Assembly: GCA_027366635.1 (NCBI GenBank)
Contig: DAHXNE010000012.1
Coordinates: 1 to 64,000 of the forward strand
DNA from: Gammaproteobacteria bacterium
Lineage (GTDB): Bacteria; Pseudomonadota; Gammaproteobacteria; Steroidobacterales; Steroidobacteraceae
Direction of reading: 5' to 3'
DNA length: 64,000 nt
In this document: piece after piece, positions 8,018-16,732 of the stretch
How the letters are laid out: the number at the start of each line of letters is the position of its first letter
How positions within the stretch are numbered: the first letter of the stretch is position 1
Translations under genes and position numbers: made by a program
Notes under the pieces: model-generated
Database searches by the model: none
What the model was told of the DNA's origin: nothing
Seen by the model: the letters and a program-made list of their open reading frames with translations, nothing else

Positions 8018-8611
8018 TCACTGAACGGAAAGCTCGGCAGCCTTCTGCTCGGCCGCGACAGCCGCCTGGGTTTGGCCCTCGGCGCGCAACGTCGCGGCGA
8101 TAACCCCCCAGGCCGAGGCCTGAACCGACGGATTGCCGGCGGCCAGATACAGTGCCTTGCGCGCCATGCCGTTGGCTTGGGCGGCGTCACCGGCCGCAAG
8201 GCTCTCCTCGGCGAACTCGAGCCATACGCGGGGATTGCGCGGTTCGATCGAGAGCGCGCGCTCGAGCGTCTCGGCGGCCAGCCCGTAATCGCGCCTATGC
8301 TCCTGCTGATGCGCGTCGGCGAGGAGCGCCCGCGCGGCCGGACCGAGGGCGTACTGCGGCAGCGTTTGCGGCGCAGCGCCGAAGGAATCCGCCGAGCCCG
8401 GTTGTTGCGGCGAGGACCCGCCGGAATTGTCCAACGGGTCGATCTGCGGCGCGCCGCTCGAGTGCGGCAGGACACCCCCCCGTGCGCCCGAGTCGATGTT
8501 TGGATGCGTGCTCGCATACGGCGGCCCGACGAGTGCGCAGCTCGACAGCGCCGCCGCGCACAGCAGTGCCGCCAGCCCAGCGCGCGCAAGTCCCGCAGAG
8601 GCGCCGCTCAT
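8018..8611 (-). CDS. TPR-containing outer-membrane lipoprotein paired with PBP1b
   Basis: The ATG at 8611 overlaps the PBP1b stop (ATGA), so translation is coupled. The signal peptide ends in the lipobox LSSC (cysteine about residue 22). A low-complexity linker rich in Pro, Ser and Gly follows to about residue 80, then tetratricopeptide repeats from about 100 to 190 (DYGLAAETLERALSIEPRNP and next units). Length is 197 aa. Lipoproteins that reach through the cell wall to activate class A PBPs (LpoA, LpoB, CpoB-type) have this signal-linker-domain plan, and the coupling to mrcB suggests a similar job. That partner role is inference. Confidence 0.82.
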   Translation of the reverse strand: MSGASAGLARAGLAALLCAAALSSCALVGPPYASTHPNIDSGARGGVLPHSSGAPQIDPLDNSGGSSPQQPGSADSFGAAPQTLPQYALGPAARALLADAHQQEHRRDYGLAAETLERALSIEPRNPRVWLEFAEESLAAGDAAQANGMARKALYLAAGNPSVQASAWGVIAATLRAEGQTQAAVAAEQKAAELSVQ

Positions 8612-10911
8612 TGCATGTCCCCGAACAGTCCGCAACCGGCCATCGGCGCAAGCTGCGCGCTCGATGGCACCGCCACCTCGACCGCATTCGCCCCGTCGCA
8701 CGCGGGCGTGGTCTGAAGACCGGTCGCGAAATCGATCCACACGTCCTCGAGGCCCTGCGGCGGCGGCATATCGAGCGATACGGCGCCGAGCTGCGCCATG
8801 ATGCGCGCCCACACCGGCAGCGCGCCCCGCGCGCCAACCAGACCGGTCGGTTGATCGTGATCGTACCCGACCCAGACGACCGTGAGCAGATTGCTCGAGA
8901 AGCCCGCAAACCAGCTGTCGGCATCATGTTGCGAGGTGCCGGTCTTGCCCGCCACGACCAACCCGGGCGGCAGCCGCGCCAGAGCGGGTTGGCCCGTGCC
9001 GTGTGTGAGCACTTGTTCCATCATTGTGGTCAGCTCATACACCTCCGCCGGCGGCGCCACCGGCGTGACCCGCACCGGGAACGCCTTGAGCGGCGTGCCG
9101 TCCGCGCTCACCACGGCGCGAACGGCGCGCAGCGGCTCGCGAAAGCCGCCGTCGGCGATCCCGTTGTACAACTGAGCCACTTCGAACGGTGTCAGATCGC
9201 TTGCGCCGAGGAGCATCGCCGGCACCTCCTGCGGGGGATGCTTCAGACCGAAGCGCCGCAGCGTATGCATGATGGGGTTCAGCCCGATCGACATCCCCAG
9301 ACGCACCGTGGCGGCGTTCAGGGACTGCGCGAGCGCGTGCACCAGCGGCACCGGTCCGTGGAAGACGCGCGAGTAGTTGCGTGGGCGCCAGTACCGGCCC
9401 GCGCCCAGGCTGACGGCAATCGGCTCGTCCTCGATGATGGAGGCGGGGGTGTATCGCCCCGTCTCGAGCGCCGTGAGATAGATGAACGGCTTGATGATCG
9501 ATCCGATCGAGCGATGGGCGTACAGCGCGCGGTTGAAGCCGTCGTAATTGCCGTCGCGGCCGCCAACGATCGCCCGTACGTCCCCGGTCTGCGGCGAGGT
9601 GACCACCACCGCCCCCTGCAGCAGTTCCTTGCCGTCATGGTGCGTCCGGTCGAGCCGATGCAGCACCGTGTCGAGGGCCTGCTGCGCGAGGGCCTGCACG
9701 TGCGGATCGAGGCTGGTATAGACCCTCAGACCCGCCTCGGTCAGCTCCTTCTCGGGATAGTCGCGGGCGAGCGTACGCCGTACCAGATCGAGGTAGGCCG
9801 GATAATAGGCGCCCACGGGCTCGGGCGTGACGCCAAGGGAGGTACGCATCGCCACGGCGGCGCGTGCGGCGCTGACGACACCCTGGCGCGCCAGGATACC
9901 GAGCACCCGATTGCGCCGCGCCAACACCCGGCGGGGGTACAGGCGCGGATTGTAATAGGTCGGACCGCGCACGATGGCCACCAGCATCGCGATCTGCGGC
10001 AGATCGAGCTCGGCGAGCGGCTCGCCGAAGTAGTACTCGCTGGCGAGCCCGAAGCCGTGCACCGAGAGATTGCCGTCCTGGCCGAGGAAGATCTCGTTGA
10101 TGTAGGCGTTCATGATTTCAGCTTTGCTGAAATGCGCCGTCAGCGCGACGGCCATGATGGCCTCGCGGAGCTTTCGCCACAGCGTCCTGCGGTCATTGAG
10201 AAAATAACTTCGCACCAGCTCCTGAGTGAGCGTGCTGCCGCCCTCGGCATAGCGGCGCTCGCGCAAATCGACCCAGGCGGCCCGCAGGATGCCCTTCGGA
10301 TCGATGCCCCAGTTGGTCTGGAACGTCCGATCCTCGACGGCGATCAGGGCCTTGGGCAGCAAAGGCGGCACCTGCTTCGGACCGACCACGATGCGATCAA
10401 CCCCGTCGCGCGGATAGATGCTCCCGATGAGCAGCGGATCGAGCCGGATGACCGGTACCTCGTGCCCGGCCCCGTCACGCAGATCCACGATTCCGGCCGG
10501 CCCGAACACCACGGTCAGCCGCAGCGCCGGGCGCTCCCGATCGGCGAATCGCACCGGCCGCAGCATCACTTCGACTCGCCCGAGCGTCGCGGTGTACGTG
10601 CCCGGCCCGCGCAGCACGGCCACCGGCCGATAGGCCAGCCGCCGCAAGTCGTGCTCGAGATCGGCCTCGCTCAGGTCCAGACCCGCGTACAGCTGCATCG
10701 GCGCGGCATAGACGCGCGCCGGCAGCGTCCAACGCAGCGCGCTGAACCGGCCGGTCACGAGCCGATCCAGATACAGCGCATAGCCGCCGAAGATCAGCAG
10801 GCCCGCCAGCGCCGCCCCGCCCGCGATCCAGCCCAGCAGCCGCCCGAAGCGGCGGCGGCCGGCTGTGCCACGACCGCGGCGCGCCGCCGCCGACGTGCTC
10901 TTTTTCGTCAC
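8608..10911 (-). CDS. mrcB: Penicillin-binding protein 1B, bifunctional class A
   Basis: This inner-membrane enzyme polymerises lipid II and cross-links the glycan strands. After a basic cytoplasmic tail and one membrane helix (about 24-47), a UB2H-like region precedes the GT51 glycosyltransferase. The catalytic Glu193 is in EDRTF, with GGSTLTQ at 224-230. The transpeptidase domain has SxxK at Ser471-Lys474 (SIIK), SLN at 530-532 and KTGTS at 656-660. Length 767 aa is in the normal range. It is followed with a 4-bp overlap by a TPR lipoprotein, a likely activator. The lysC-lysA fusion lies 20 bp upstream on the same strand, so a shared operon for diaminopimelate and peptidoglycan synthesis is possible. 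Confidence 0.95.
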   Translation of the reverse strand: MTKKSTSAAARRGRGTAGRRRFGRLLGWIAGGAALAGLLIFGGYALYLDRLVTGRFSALRWTLPARVYAAPMQLYAGLDLSEADLEHDLRRLAYRPVAVLRGPGTYTATLGRVEVMLRPVRFADRERPALRLTVVFGPAGIVDLRDGAGHEVPVIRLDPLLIGSIYPRDGVDRIVVGPKQVPPLLPKALIAVEDRTFQTNWGIDPKGILRAAWVDLRERRYAEGGSTLTQELVRSYFLNDRRTLWRKLREAIMAVALTAHFSKAEIMNAYINEIFLGQDGNLSVHGFGLASEYYFGEPLAELDLPQIAMLVAIVRGPTYYNPRLYPRRVLARRNRVLGILARQGVVSAARAAVAMRTSLGVTPEPVGAYYPAYLDLVRRTLARDYPEKELTEAGLRVYTSLDPHVQALAQQALDTVLHRLDRTHHDGKELLQGAVVVTSPQTGDVRAIVGGRDGNYDGFNRALYAHRSIGSIIKPFIYLTALETGRYTPASIIEDEPIAVSLGAGRYWRPRNYSRVFHGPVPLVHALAQSLNAATVRLGMSIGLNPIMHTLRRFGLKHPPQEVPAMLLGASDLTPFEVAQLYNGIADGGFREPLRAVRAVVSADGTPLKAFPVRVTPVAPPAEVYELTTMMEQVLTHGTGQPALARLPPGLVVAGKTGTSQHDADSWFAGFSSNLLTVVWVGYDHDQPTGLVGARGALPVWARIMAQLGAVSLDMPPPQGLEDVWIDFATGLQTTPACDGANAVEVAVPSSAQLAPMAGCGLFGDMQ

Positions 10912-10931
10912 CTTGCGCGTTTTCGGACGGG

Positions 10932-13514
10932 TCAGAGGATCAGCTCCTCGGCCGGCTCACGCAGGTTGTAGCGTGAGCTCATGCAATGGCCGTAGGCGCC
11001 CGTGTTGGCAATGAGCAGAACATCGCCAGCGCGGGTCCTCGGCAGCAGCCGGTCATGTCCCAACACATCGGCGCTCTCGCAGATCGGGCCGACGACATTG
11101 ACCAGCTCCCCGGCCGGCTCCGCGAGCCGCGTGAGGTTGACGATTTCGTGATATGCCCCGTAGAGCGCCGGTCGCAACAGGGAATTCATCCCGGTGGCGA
11201 TACCCACGTAGCGGACACTACCCTTGCTCTTGAGCTGCGTGACCCGGGCCACCAGCGCGCCGGCCGCGGCGGCGAGGTAGCGCCCCGGCTCCATCCAGAT
11301 CTCGAGGCGTGGATGCTCGGCGCGCACGGCCGCGAGCAGCGTATCGAGCTCGTTCAGGTCCGGGCCATGCTGGTCGGCGCGCTCCGGTATGCCCAGACCC
11401 CCGCCGATGTCGATCGCGCGAACCGCCTCGAAGCGCTGCCCGAGCTCGGCCAGCCGGCGGGCGGTTTGCTCCCAGGTCCTCACCGTGAGAATGCCGCTGC
11501 CGACATGGGAATGCAGCCCGACGATACGCGCCCCGCACCGTCGCGTCAGGCGCTCCAGGTCATCCAGATCCGCAATGGGTACGCCGAACTTGGCGTGCGC
11601 GCCGGCAGTGCGCACGTGGTGGTGATGACCCGCGCCGGCGCCGGTGTCGATGCGCACGAAGATCTCCCGCTCACGCCACAGATCCTCCCACTGCTCGAGC
11701 GCGAACAGGTTGTCGACGGTGACCTGCACGCCGCGCTCGAGCGCCCAGGCGTACTCCTCGCGCGAGGCGAAGTTCGGGGTAAAGAGCACGCGGTGCGCAG
11801 CGAGCTGCGGGAACACGGCGAGCACGTGCTCGAGCTCCCCGCGCGAGACGCACTCGAAGTCCACACTCTCGGCGGCGATGGCCCGCAGGATCTGCGGATG
11901 AGGGTTCGCCTTGACCGCGAAGTGCACCCGATCCAGGCTGCGCAGCGCACGCAGCGATCGGGCCGCGGCGCGCACCGTCTCGAGATGATAGACGTAGGCC
12001 GACTCGCGCGTCCCGAGTGCCGCCAGAACCCGCGAGCGCTCCCCGCGCCACCACGGCTCGGGGCGCGCAGCCGAGGTCTGCGGCGCAGCGAACAGCTGCG
12101 CCCAGGTCGGACCGAGCACGCGGTCGCCCGCCACGGGCCGAATCAGCAGCTCGTGCAGCTGATCGACCAGGCGATCGCCCTGGGTCTCATCGACCACAAA
12201 GGTGAAATTCAGGTCGTTGGCCGCCTGCGAGACCAGATAGATCTTCTGCTCCTCGAAGAACTCGAACGCACCGCCGAGTTGGTGAAGGATGGCCCGGATG
12301 TTGCGGCCGACCAGACTCACCGACGCACACGGCCCGATCACCTGCACGCGGCACAGGCGCGACAGATCGCTCACCAGCCCCGCCAGCAGCGCGCTGTCGA
12401 GGGTATTGGCCGCCGGATCGAGCGAGACGGTGACATTGGTCTCGGAGGTCGAGACCAGGTCCACCGACATGCCGTGGGCCTTGAACACCTGGAACACGTC
12501 GGCGAGGAATCCCACTTGGTGCCACATGCCCGGGCTCTCGAGCGACACCAGCGTGATGCCCTTCTTGGTGCACACCGCCTTGACCTGGGCGGTACCGTCG
12601 CCCTCGGCCGAGAGCACCGTACCGGGCATCTGCGGAGCCTGCGTGGCATACACGTGCAACGGGATACCGTACTGGCGCACCGGCAGGATACAGCGCGGGT
12701 GCAGCACCTTGGCGCCGCTCGTGGCGATCTCCTGCGCCTCGTCGTAATGCAGGGCGCGCAGCAGCCGCGCCGTCGGAATCGAGCGCGGATTGGCGCTGAA
12801 CATCCCCGGCACGTCGGTCCAGATCTCCAGCCGCTGGGCGCGCAACTTGGCGGCGAGATAGGCACCCGAGGTGTCCGAGCCGCCGCGGCCGAGCAACACG
12901 GTATTGCCCTCGGCATCGCTCGCGATGAATCCCTGTGTCACGACCACGGGGGCAAGGTCCTCCAGGCGCTCGAGCAGCGCCTGATCGGGCTCGAAGCGGC
13001 ACACGGCCGACAACACGCTCGCCTTGGCCGAAGCGCCGACGCGGTCATCGGCGAGCAGCAGGGTACGCGCGTCGGCCCATCGAGCCTCCAGACCCTGCGC
13101 AGCCAGATAACGGGCCCCGAGGTCGGTGGCCATCAGTTCCCCGGCAGACATCACGCGGGCGCGCGTCCGATCGCTCGCCTCTCCGATCAGAGCCACACCG
13201 GCGGCGATCTGACGCAGCTCGGCGAGCCGCGCCTCGCAGGCCTCCCCGAGCGGGATGCCGAGAGCCGCCGCGAGCTTTCGATGGCGGTCCTCGATCTGCT
13301 GCAGCTCCTCCTCGTACTTCTGGGTGCGCGCCACATCGAGCAGCCGCTCGAGCCGATCCGTCACGCCGCTCAGGGCCGAGTGCACGATCAGGACACGGGC
13401 ACCGTCTGCGCGTCGCTGCGCGGTGACTCGCGCGATGTTCTGCCAATTCGAGAGCGAGGAGACGCTGGTCCCGCCGAACTTCAGGACGATCCACTGGGAG
13501 GCGCTGCGAGTCAA
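10932..13514 (-). CDS. Fused aspartate kinase / diaminopimelate decarboxylase
   Basis: One 860-aa chain carries the first and last enzymes of lysine synthesis. The aspartokinase part (about 1-460) has KFGGTS at 12-17, GRGGSDTS for ATP/aspartate binding and two ACT-type regulatory segments. The PLP-dependent decarboxylase part (about 490-860) has the Schiff-base Lys535 in FAVKANPHP, the cofactor loop HSHVGSGI and active-site Cys812 in GPICESAD. This fusion is known from Xanthomonadales and relatives. I place the start at the TTG at 13514 because AGGAG sits five bases before it. The upstream in-frame GTG at 13532 would put this Shine-Dalgarno inside the gene. Confidence 0.92.
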   Translation of the reverse strand: MTRSASQWIVLKFGGTSVSSLSNWQNIARVTAQRRADGARVLIVHSALSGVTDRLERLLDVARTQKYEEELQQIEDRHRKLAAALGIPLGEACEARLAELRQIAAGVALIGEASDRTRARVMSAGELMATDLGARYLAAQGLEARWADARTLLLADDRVGASAKASVLSAVCRFEPDQALLERLEDLAPVVVTQGFIASDAEGNTVLLGRGGSDTSGAYLAAKLRAQRLEIWTDVPGMFSANPRSIPTARLLRALHYDEAQEIATSGAKVLHPRCILPVRQYGIPLHVYATQAPQMPGTVLSAEGDGTAQVKAVCTKKGITLVSLESPGMWHQVGFLADVFQVFKAHGMSVDLVSTSETNVTVSLDPAANTLDSALLAGLVSDLSRLCRVQVIGPCASVSLVGRNIRAILHQLGGAFEFFEEQKIYLVSQAANDLNFTFVVDETQGDRLVDQLHELLIRPVAGDRVLGPTWAQLFAAPQTSAARPEPWWRGERSRVLAALGTRESAYVYHLETVRAAARSLRALRSLDRVHFAVKANPHPQILRAIAAESVDFECVSRGELEHVLAVFPQLAAHRVLFTPNFASREEYAWALERGVQVTVDNLFALEQWEDLWREREIFVRIDTGAGAGHHHHVRTAGAHAKFGVPIADLDDLERLTRRCGARIVGLHSHVGSGILTVRTWEQTARRLAELGQRFEAVRAIDIGGGLGIPERADQHGPDLNELDTLLAAVRAEHPRLEIWMEPGRYLAAAAGALVARVTQLKSKGSVRYVGIATGMNSLLRPALYGAYHEIVNLTRLAEPAGELVNVVGPICESADVLGHDRLLPRTRAGDVLLIANTGAYGHCMSSRYNLREPAEELIL

Positions 13515-13639
13515 TGCTGCTCCTGAGCACACGGCGGGGCGGGCCGCTTCAAGCCTTCAGGCCGAGCAGGCCCCGGGCGCGGCCGCGTGCCAGCTGCCCT
13601 GCTCGGGTCGATGGAATCGACTTCACCGACGCGCAGCCG

Positions 13640-13855
13640 CTACAGCTCCTCGTCGAAATCGCGCAGGTCCTTCTCGAGCCTCTTGTCCGCCAGGACTTCC
13701 TCGAGCCGGCTCCAGGCGGCCTTGCTGCGCTTGCCGGCCATGGGCCGGCGCTTGTCCACCCGATCGAGCATCCGATCGTAATCCGCGCCTTCCTCGGCGT
13801 GTCCACTCAGGATTTCCTCGTCGAGATCGAAGCTCTCGTTGTCTCGTTCCGACAT
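13640..13855 (-). CDS. Small acidic protein, PA3496-like family
   Basis: A 71-residue hydrophilic protein with an acidic N-terminal half (DNESFDLDEEILSGHAEEGADYD). Its basic C-terminal helix ends SRLEEVLADKRLEKDLRDFDEEL. The pattern RLEE-LADKRL-K-L matches the C-terminal signature of the PA3496 family, annotated as putative envelope-integrity proteins; the biochemical role is unknown. No membrane segment or signal peptide is visible. A good promoter lies 65 bp upstream. The lysC-lysA fusion follows on the same strand. Confidence 0.75.
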   Translation of the reverse strand: MSERDNESFDLDEEILSGHAEEGADYDRMLDRVDKRRPMAGKRSKAAWSRLEEVLADKRLEKDLRDFDEEL

Positions 13856-13919
13856 CTGGCGGTAAAAATCCCAGTTACATCAATTAGGTAGTTCAACTTC
13901 GAGCGGAGCAAGACAGCGA

Positions 13920-13947
13920 ACTATAATGAAAACTCGGCGCGGAGCAA
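13920..13947 (-). promoter_or_regulatory. Candidate sigma-70 promoter for the PA3496-like gene
   Basis: On the minus strand TTGCTC (13947-13942) and TATAGT (13925-13920) are 16 bp apart, about 65 bp before the start codon at 13855. The motif GCGGAGCAAGA around the -35 is repeated 36 bp away (13903-13913 and 13939-13949), which may reflect a duplicated control element. Confidence 0.5.
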
Positions 13948-13960
13948 GAGCCCTCGCGCG

Positions 13961-14785
13961 CTATGCGCTGCGGTCGCGGACCGTCACCGGCGCCCCCCGT
14001 CCCAGGCCGAGGCCTTCCGCCGCGCTCTGCTCGGCCCGGGCGATCTCGAGCACCCCGAAGGAATTGATCAGCGCCAGGTACTGTCCCGGTCGGCGATCGG
14101 CGTAGGTCCGCAGCAGGGGGAAGGCATGATGCCCGGTACGCACCAGCGGCAACCGGAATCGCTCGAGGAGCGCGCCATCGATGTTGGTGATCAAATTGCC
14201 GAAGTGATCGATGGCGATCACCACACCGCTGACGCTTGCGGCATCGGCCGTGGGCTCCTCCACCCACGCCGGCACCAGCGACTCGGCGGGGGCCGTCTCG
14301 CCAAGCTCAGCGGGCCGAGCGCGGCCCGCGGCCAATTCGGCGGCCACGGGAGCAAAGATGTCCCGACCGTGAAACGTTGCGCTGACGCGTGCGATCCCGA
14401 GCCGCGCCAGCCCAGCGGGCCGCAGCCGCACCACCTCGGCGTCCCCATGCCGAGCCACCAGCGGGGCGAGCAGACCGTTGTCCGGCGCGAGAAACACATG
14501 CCCCGCGGCGCAGACCACGACGATGTCGCGCGCAGTACCGACCCCGGGATCGACCACCGCGACGTGCACCGTGCCGGCCGGAAAGTAGGCAAACGCGCGC
14601 TGCAACCAGAAGCCGGCCTCGGCGGGCCAATGCACCAGGATCTGGTGCGTCAGGTCGATGATGCGCGCCGCCGGAAAGCGCCCGAGAATGCGCCCCTTCA
14701 TCACCCCGACGAACGGGCCCTGGTGGCCGAAGTCGGTGGTCAGCGTGATGACTGCGCTCGGGGCCGGGAAGGCCGGTGGGCTCAT
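13961..14785 (-). CDS. SAM hydrolase (DUF62 / SAM hydroxide adenosyltransferase family)
   Basis: A 274-aa protein related to fluorinase and SalL, but of the common bacterial subgroup that hydrolyses S-adenosylmethionine to adenosine and methionine. Visible features are ITLTTDFGHQGPFVGVMKG at the N-terminus, VVDPGVGTARD, the substrate loop HVFLAPDNGLL, and DHFGNLITN plus NSFGVLEIA in the C-terminal domain. The start at 14785 overlaps the stop of the DksA/TraR gene (ATGA), so the two are coupled. The reaction is assigned from the family; the physiological role is unclear. Confidence 0.87.
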   Translation of the reverse strand: MSPPAFPAPSAVITLTTDFGHQGPFVGVMKGRILGRFPAARIIDLTHQILVHWPAEAGFWLQRAFAYFPAGTVHVAVVDPGVGTARDIVVVCAAGHVFLAPDNGLLAPLVARHGDAEVVRLRPAGLARLGIARVSATFHGRDIFAPVAAELAAGRARPAELGETAPAESLVPAWVEEPTADAASVSGVVIAIDHFGNLITNIDGALLERFRLPLVRTGHHAFPLLRTYADRRPGQYLALINSFGVLEIARAEQSAAEGLGLGRGAPVTVRDRSA

Positions 14786-15135
14786 CCGGCTCGCCTCGGT
14801 CCGCCCCGCTGCCCATCGGCGCACGCGCGGCAGCAATCCGCGTAGGGAACCGCCGCGAGCCGCCCCGCCTCGATCGGCTCGCCGCACACGATGCAGATGC
14901 CGTACGTGCCCGCCTCGAGTCGGCGCAAGGCCGCCTGGATTTGACGCAGCTCCTCGCGGGCCGATTCGGTGATCGCCCCGAGCACCTCATCGCTCTCGCG
15001 CTGGGTGACCTGCTCGGCGAAATCCGCGCTCAGCGGATCGGATTCGTGGCGCAGATCGGCGCTCGCGCTGCTCGCGCGACTCTGCAGCTCTTCACGCCGC
15101 CTCAGCAGGCGGGCTCGTACGGCTTGTGTGTCCAC
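14782..15135 (-). CDS. DksA/TraR family zinc-finger protein
   Basis: A 117-aa protein with a long N-terminal coiled-coil region (about 5-75). A C4 zinc finger follows: Cys81, Cys84, Cys102 and Cys105 in GICIVCGEPIEAGRL and CCRAC. DksA-like proteins bind in the secondary channel of RNA polymerase and modulate initiation with ppGpp. The acidic coiled-coil tip of true DksA (DxxDxA) is not clearly present, so this may be a YbiI/TraR-like paralogue. The GTG at 15135 has GGAG six bases upstream and is preferred to the more distal in-frame start at 15174. It is coupled to the DUF62 gene. Confidence 0.85.
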   Translation of the reverse strand: MDTQAVRARLLRRREELQSRASSASADLRHESDPLSADFAEQVTQRESDEVLGAITESAREELRQIQAALRRLEAGTYGICIVCGEPIEAGRLAAVPYADCCRACADGQRGGPRRAG

Positions 15136-15331
15136 AGGAGTCTCCGGCCGGTGCACACGGCGCCTGGTTCTCACGCACCCGGCTGGTGCGCCCAGCGCGG
15201 CGGCATGCGGAAAATACCTAGCGCCCCGGACGCCTTGGCGGCAACATACTCACTCAGTTGCGCAATCATGTCCATTCCCGTCGTGCCGCCGACGAACGCC
15301 AATGTCCCCTCCCCCCGCCGGTGAAAGTCCG

Positions 15332-15952
15332 ATGGAAACAGCCCGCGAATTGAAGCCTGCGGTTTTCGTGGTCGATGATGACGAGGCGGTCCGCGCCTCG
15401 CTGCGACTGCTGCTGAAGTCGGTCGGCCTGCCGGCCACGGTGTATTGCAGCGCCCAGGAGTTCCTCGCCCAGTATGATGTGCGCCAGCCGGGCTGCGTGG
15501 TGCTCGATGTGCGCATGCCGGGCATGAGCGGGCTCGAGCTGCAGCAGCTGCTCAATCTGCGCGGCGCAACCGTGCCGGTGATCTTCATCACCGGCCATGG
15601 TGACATCCCGATGGCGGTCGAAGCGATGCAGCACGGCGCGTTCGACTTCCTGCAAAAGCCCTTCCGTGATCAGGATCTGCTCGATCGCGTCCAGCGCGCG
15701 CTGGAGAAAGATCAGCGAATGCGCCAGGAGCTGAAGGAGCAGGATCGCATCCGCGAGCGCCTCGAATCGCTCACCCCGCGCGAGCGCGAAGTCCTCACCC
15801 TCATCACCCGCGGCAAACCGAACAAAGTGGTGGCGGCCGACCTCGGAGTCAGTCAGCGCACGGTGGAGATCCACCGCGCGCGTGTCATGGAAAAGATGGG
15901 AGCCTCATCCTTCGCGCAGCTCGTCCGCATGGTCCTCGATACCGAGGCTTGA
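15332..15952 (+). CDS. FixJ/NarL-type response regulator
   Basis: A 206-aa two-domain transcription regulator. The receiver (about 9-125) has the acidic cluster VDDDE, phosphoacceptor Asp59 in CVVLDVRMPG and conserved Lys109 in LQKPF. The C-terminal LuxR-type helix-turn-helix begins at LTPREREVL (about 143) and contains GVSQRTVEIHRARVMEKM. This is the FixJ/TtrR/TodT subclass. No histidine kinase lies next to it, so its partner is elsewhere or absent. The ATG at 15332 follows GGTGAAAG; an in-frame ATG at 15302 would add a proline-rich leader. Confidence 0.9.
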   Translation: METARELKPAVFVVDDDEAVRASLRLLLKSVGLPATVYCSAQEFLAQYDVRQPGCVVLDVRMPGMSGLELQQLLNLRGATVPVIFITGHGDIPMAVEAMQHGAFDFLQKPFRDQDLLDRVQRALEKDQRMRQELKEQDRIRERLESLTPREREVLTLITRGKPNKVVAADLGVSQRTVEIHRARVMEKMGASSFAQLVRMVLDTEA

Positions 15953-15963
15953 CCTGAGCCGCG

Positions 15964-16629
15964 ATGGGCCGGACCCGCCTTGCAGGAGTGGCGCGCGCGG
16001 ACGAGGCCGCTGACCGGAGCGCCGCCCGGCCCAGCGGCCGTGACGCTGTAGCCCAACCCGGCCGGCTGGATCGAGCGTTCTATCGCCACCGTACGCTCGC
16101 CGTCGCGCGTGCGCTCATCGGCCTGCACTTGGTGCACCGCGTCGGGGCCGTGCGGCGCATCGGGCGAATCGTCGAGACGGAAGCCTATCTCGGCCCGGCC
16201 GACCGGGCCGCCCACTCCGCGCGCGGGCGGACGGCACGCACCGCGGTGATGTTCGGCCCCCCGGGATACGTCTACGTGTACTTCATCTACGGTATGTGGC
16301 ACTGCCTGAACGTCGTCACGGGGGATGAGGGGGTACCCCACGCCGTGCTGCTGCGAGCCCTCGAGCCGCTGGCCGGCCTCGAGGGAAGCGCTTCAGGCCC
16401 GGGGCTGCTGTGCCGCGCAATGGACATCGACCGCCGGCACAACGGACTCGACCTGTGCGGGAACACACTGTGGATCGAGCGCCCGGCGACTCCTCGCGCC
16501 GTACGCATCGGCCGCAGCGCGCGCATCGGCATCGATCATGCGGGCGAGTGGGCGACCCGCCCCTGGCGCTTCTTCGATCGCGACTCTCCGTTCGTCTCCG
16601 GCCGCCGCTCACGAGCCTCCATGCGCTAG
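15964..16629 (+). CDS. DNA-3-methyladenine glycosylase, AAG/MPG family
   Basis: This glycosylase excises alkylated purines such as 3-methyladenine to start base excision repair. Family landmarks are the catalytic ETEAYLGPADRAAHSARGRT segment, with the glutamate that activates water, and RTAVMFGPPGYVYVYFIYGM, which builds the nucleotide-flipping pocket. GLLCRAMDIDRRHNGLDL follows. The first 35 residues are not conserved-looking and an internal start is possible. It lies 11 bp after the response regulator gene and may be co-transcribed. Confidence 0.92.
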   Translation: MGRTRLAGVARADEAADRSAARPSGRDAVAQPGRLDRAFYRHRTLAVARALIGLHLVHRVGAVRRIGRIVETEAYLGPADRAAHSARGRTARTAVMFGPPGYVYVYFIYGMWHCLNVVTGDEGVPHAVLLRALEPLAGLEGSASGPGLLCRAMDIDRRHNGLDLCGNTLWIERPATPRAVRIGRSARIGIDHAGEWATRPWRFFDRDSPFVSGRRSRASMR

Positions 16630-16732
16630 CGCAGCCTGCGGGGGGCCGCGCAGCTACCGGGCCGAGACGTCCCAGTCGCCCCGCGCGCTCTTCGAATTCC
16701 GACAAGGATATACTGCGCCACCGAGAACCCCC

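Noticed and set aside
8152-10971. 939-codon plus-strand open frame opposite mrcB
   Set aside because: It is the antisense shadow of a well-supported PBP1b gene in GC-rich DNA; its translation is Arg/His/Pro-rich with no domain, while the minus strand has all catalytic motifs.
10986-13526. 846-codon plus-strand open frame opposite the lysC-lysA fusion
   Set aside because: Antisense shadow; the minus strand encodes both enzymes with intact active sites.
13922-13927. TATAAT on the plus strand as a rightward promoter
   Set aside because: No -35 at acceptable distance and no rightward gene follows; the same region gives a better leftward promoter.
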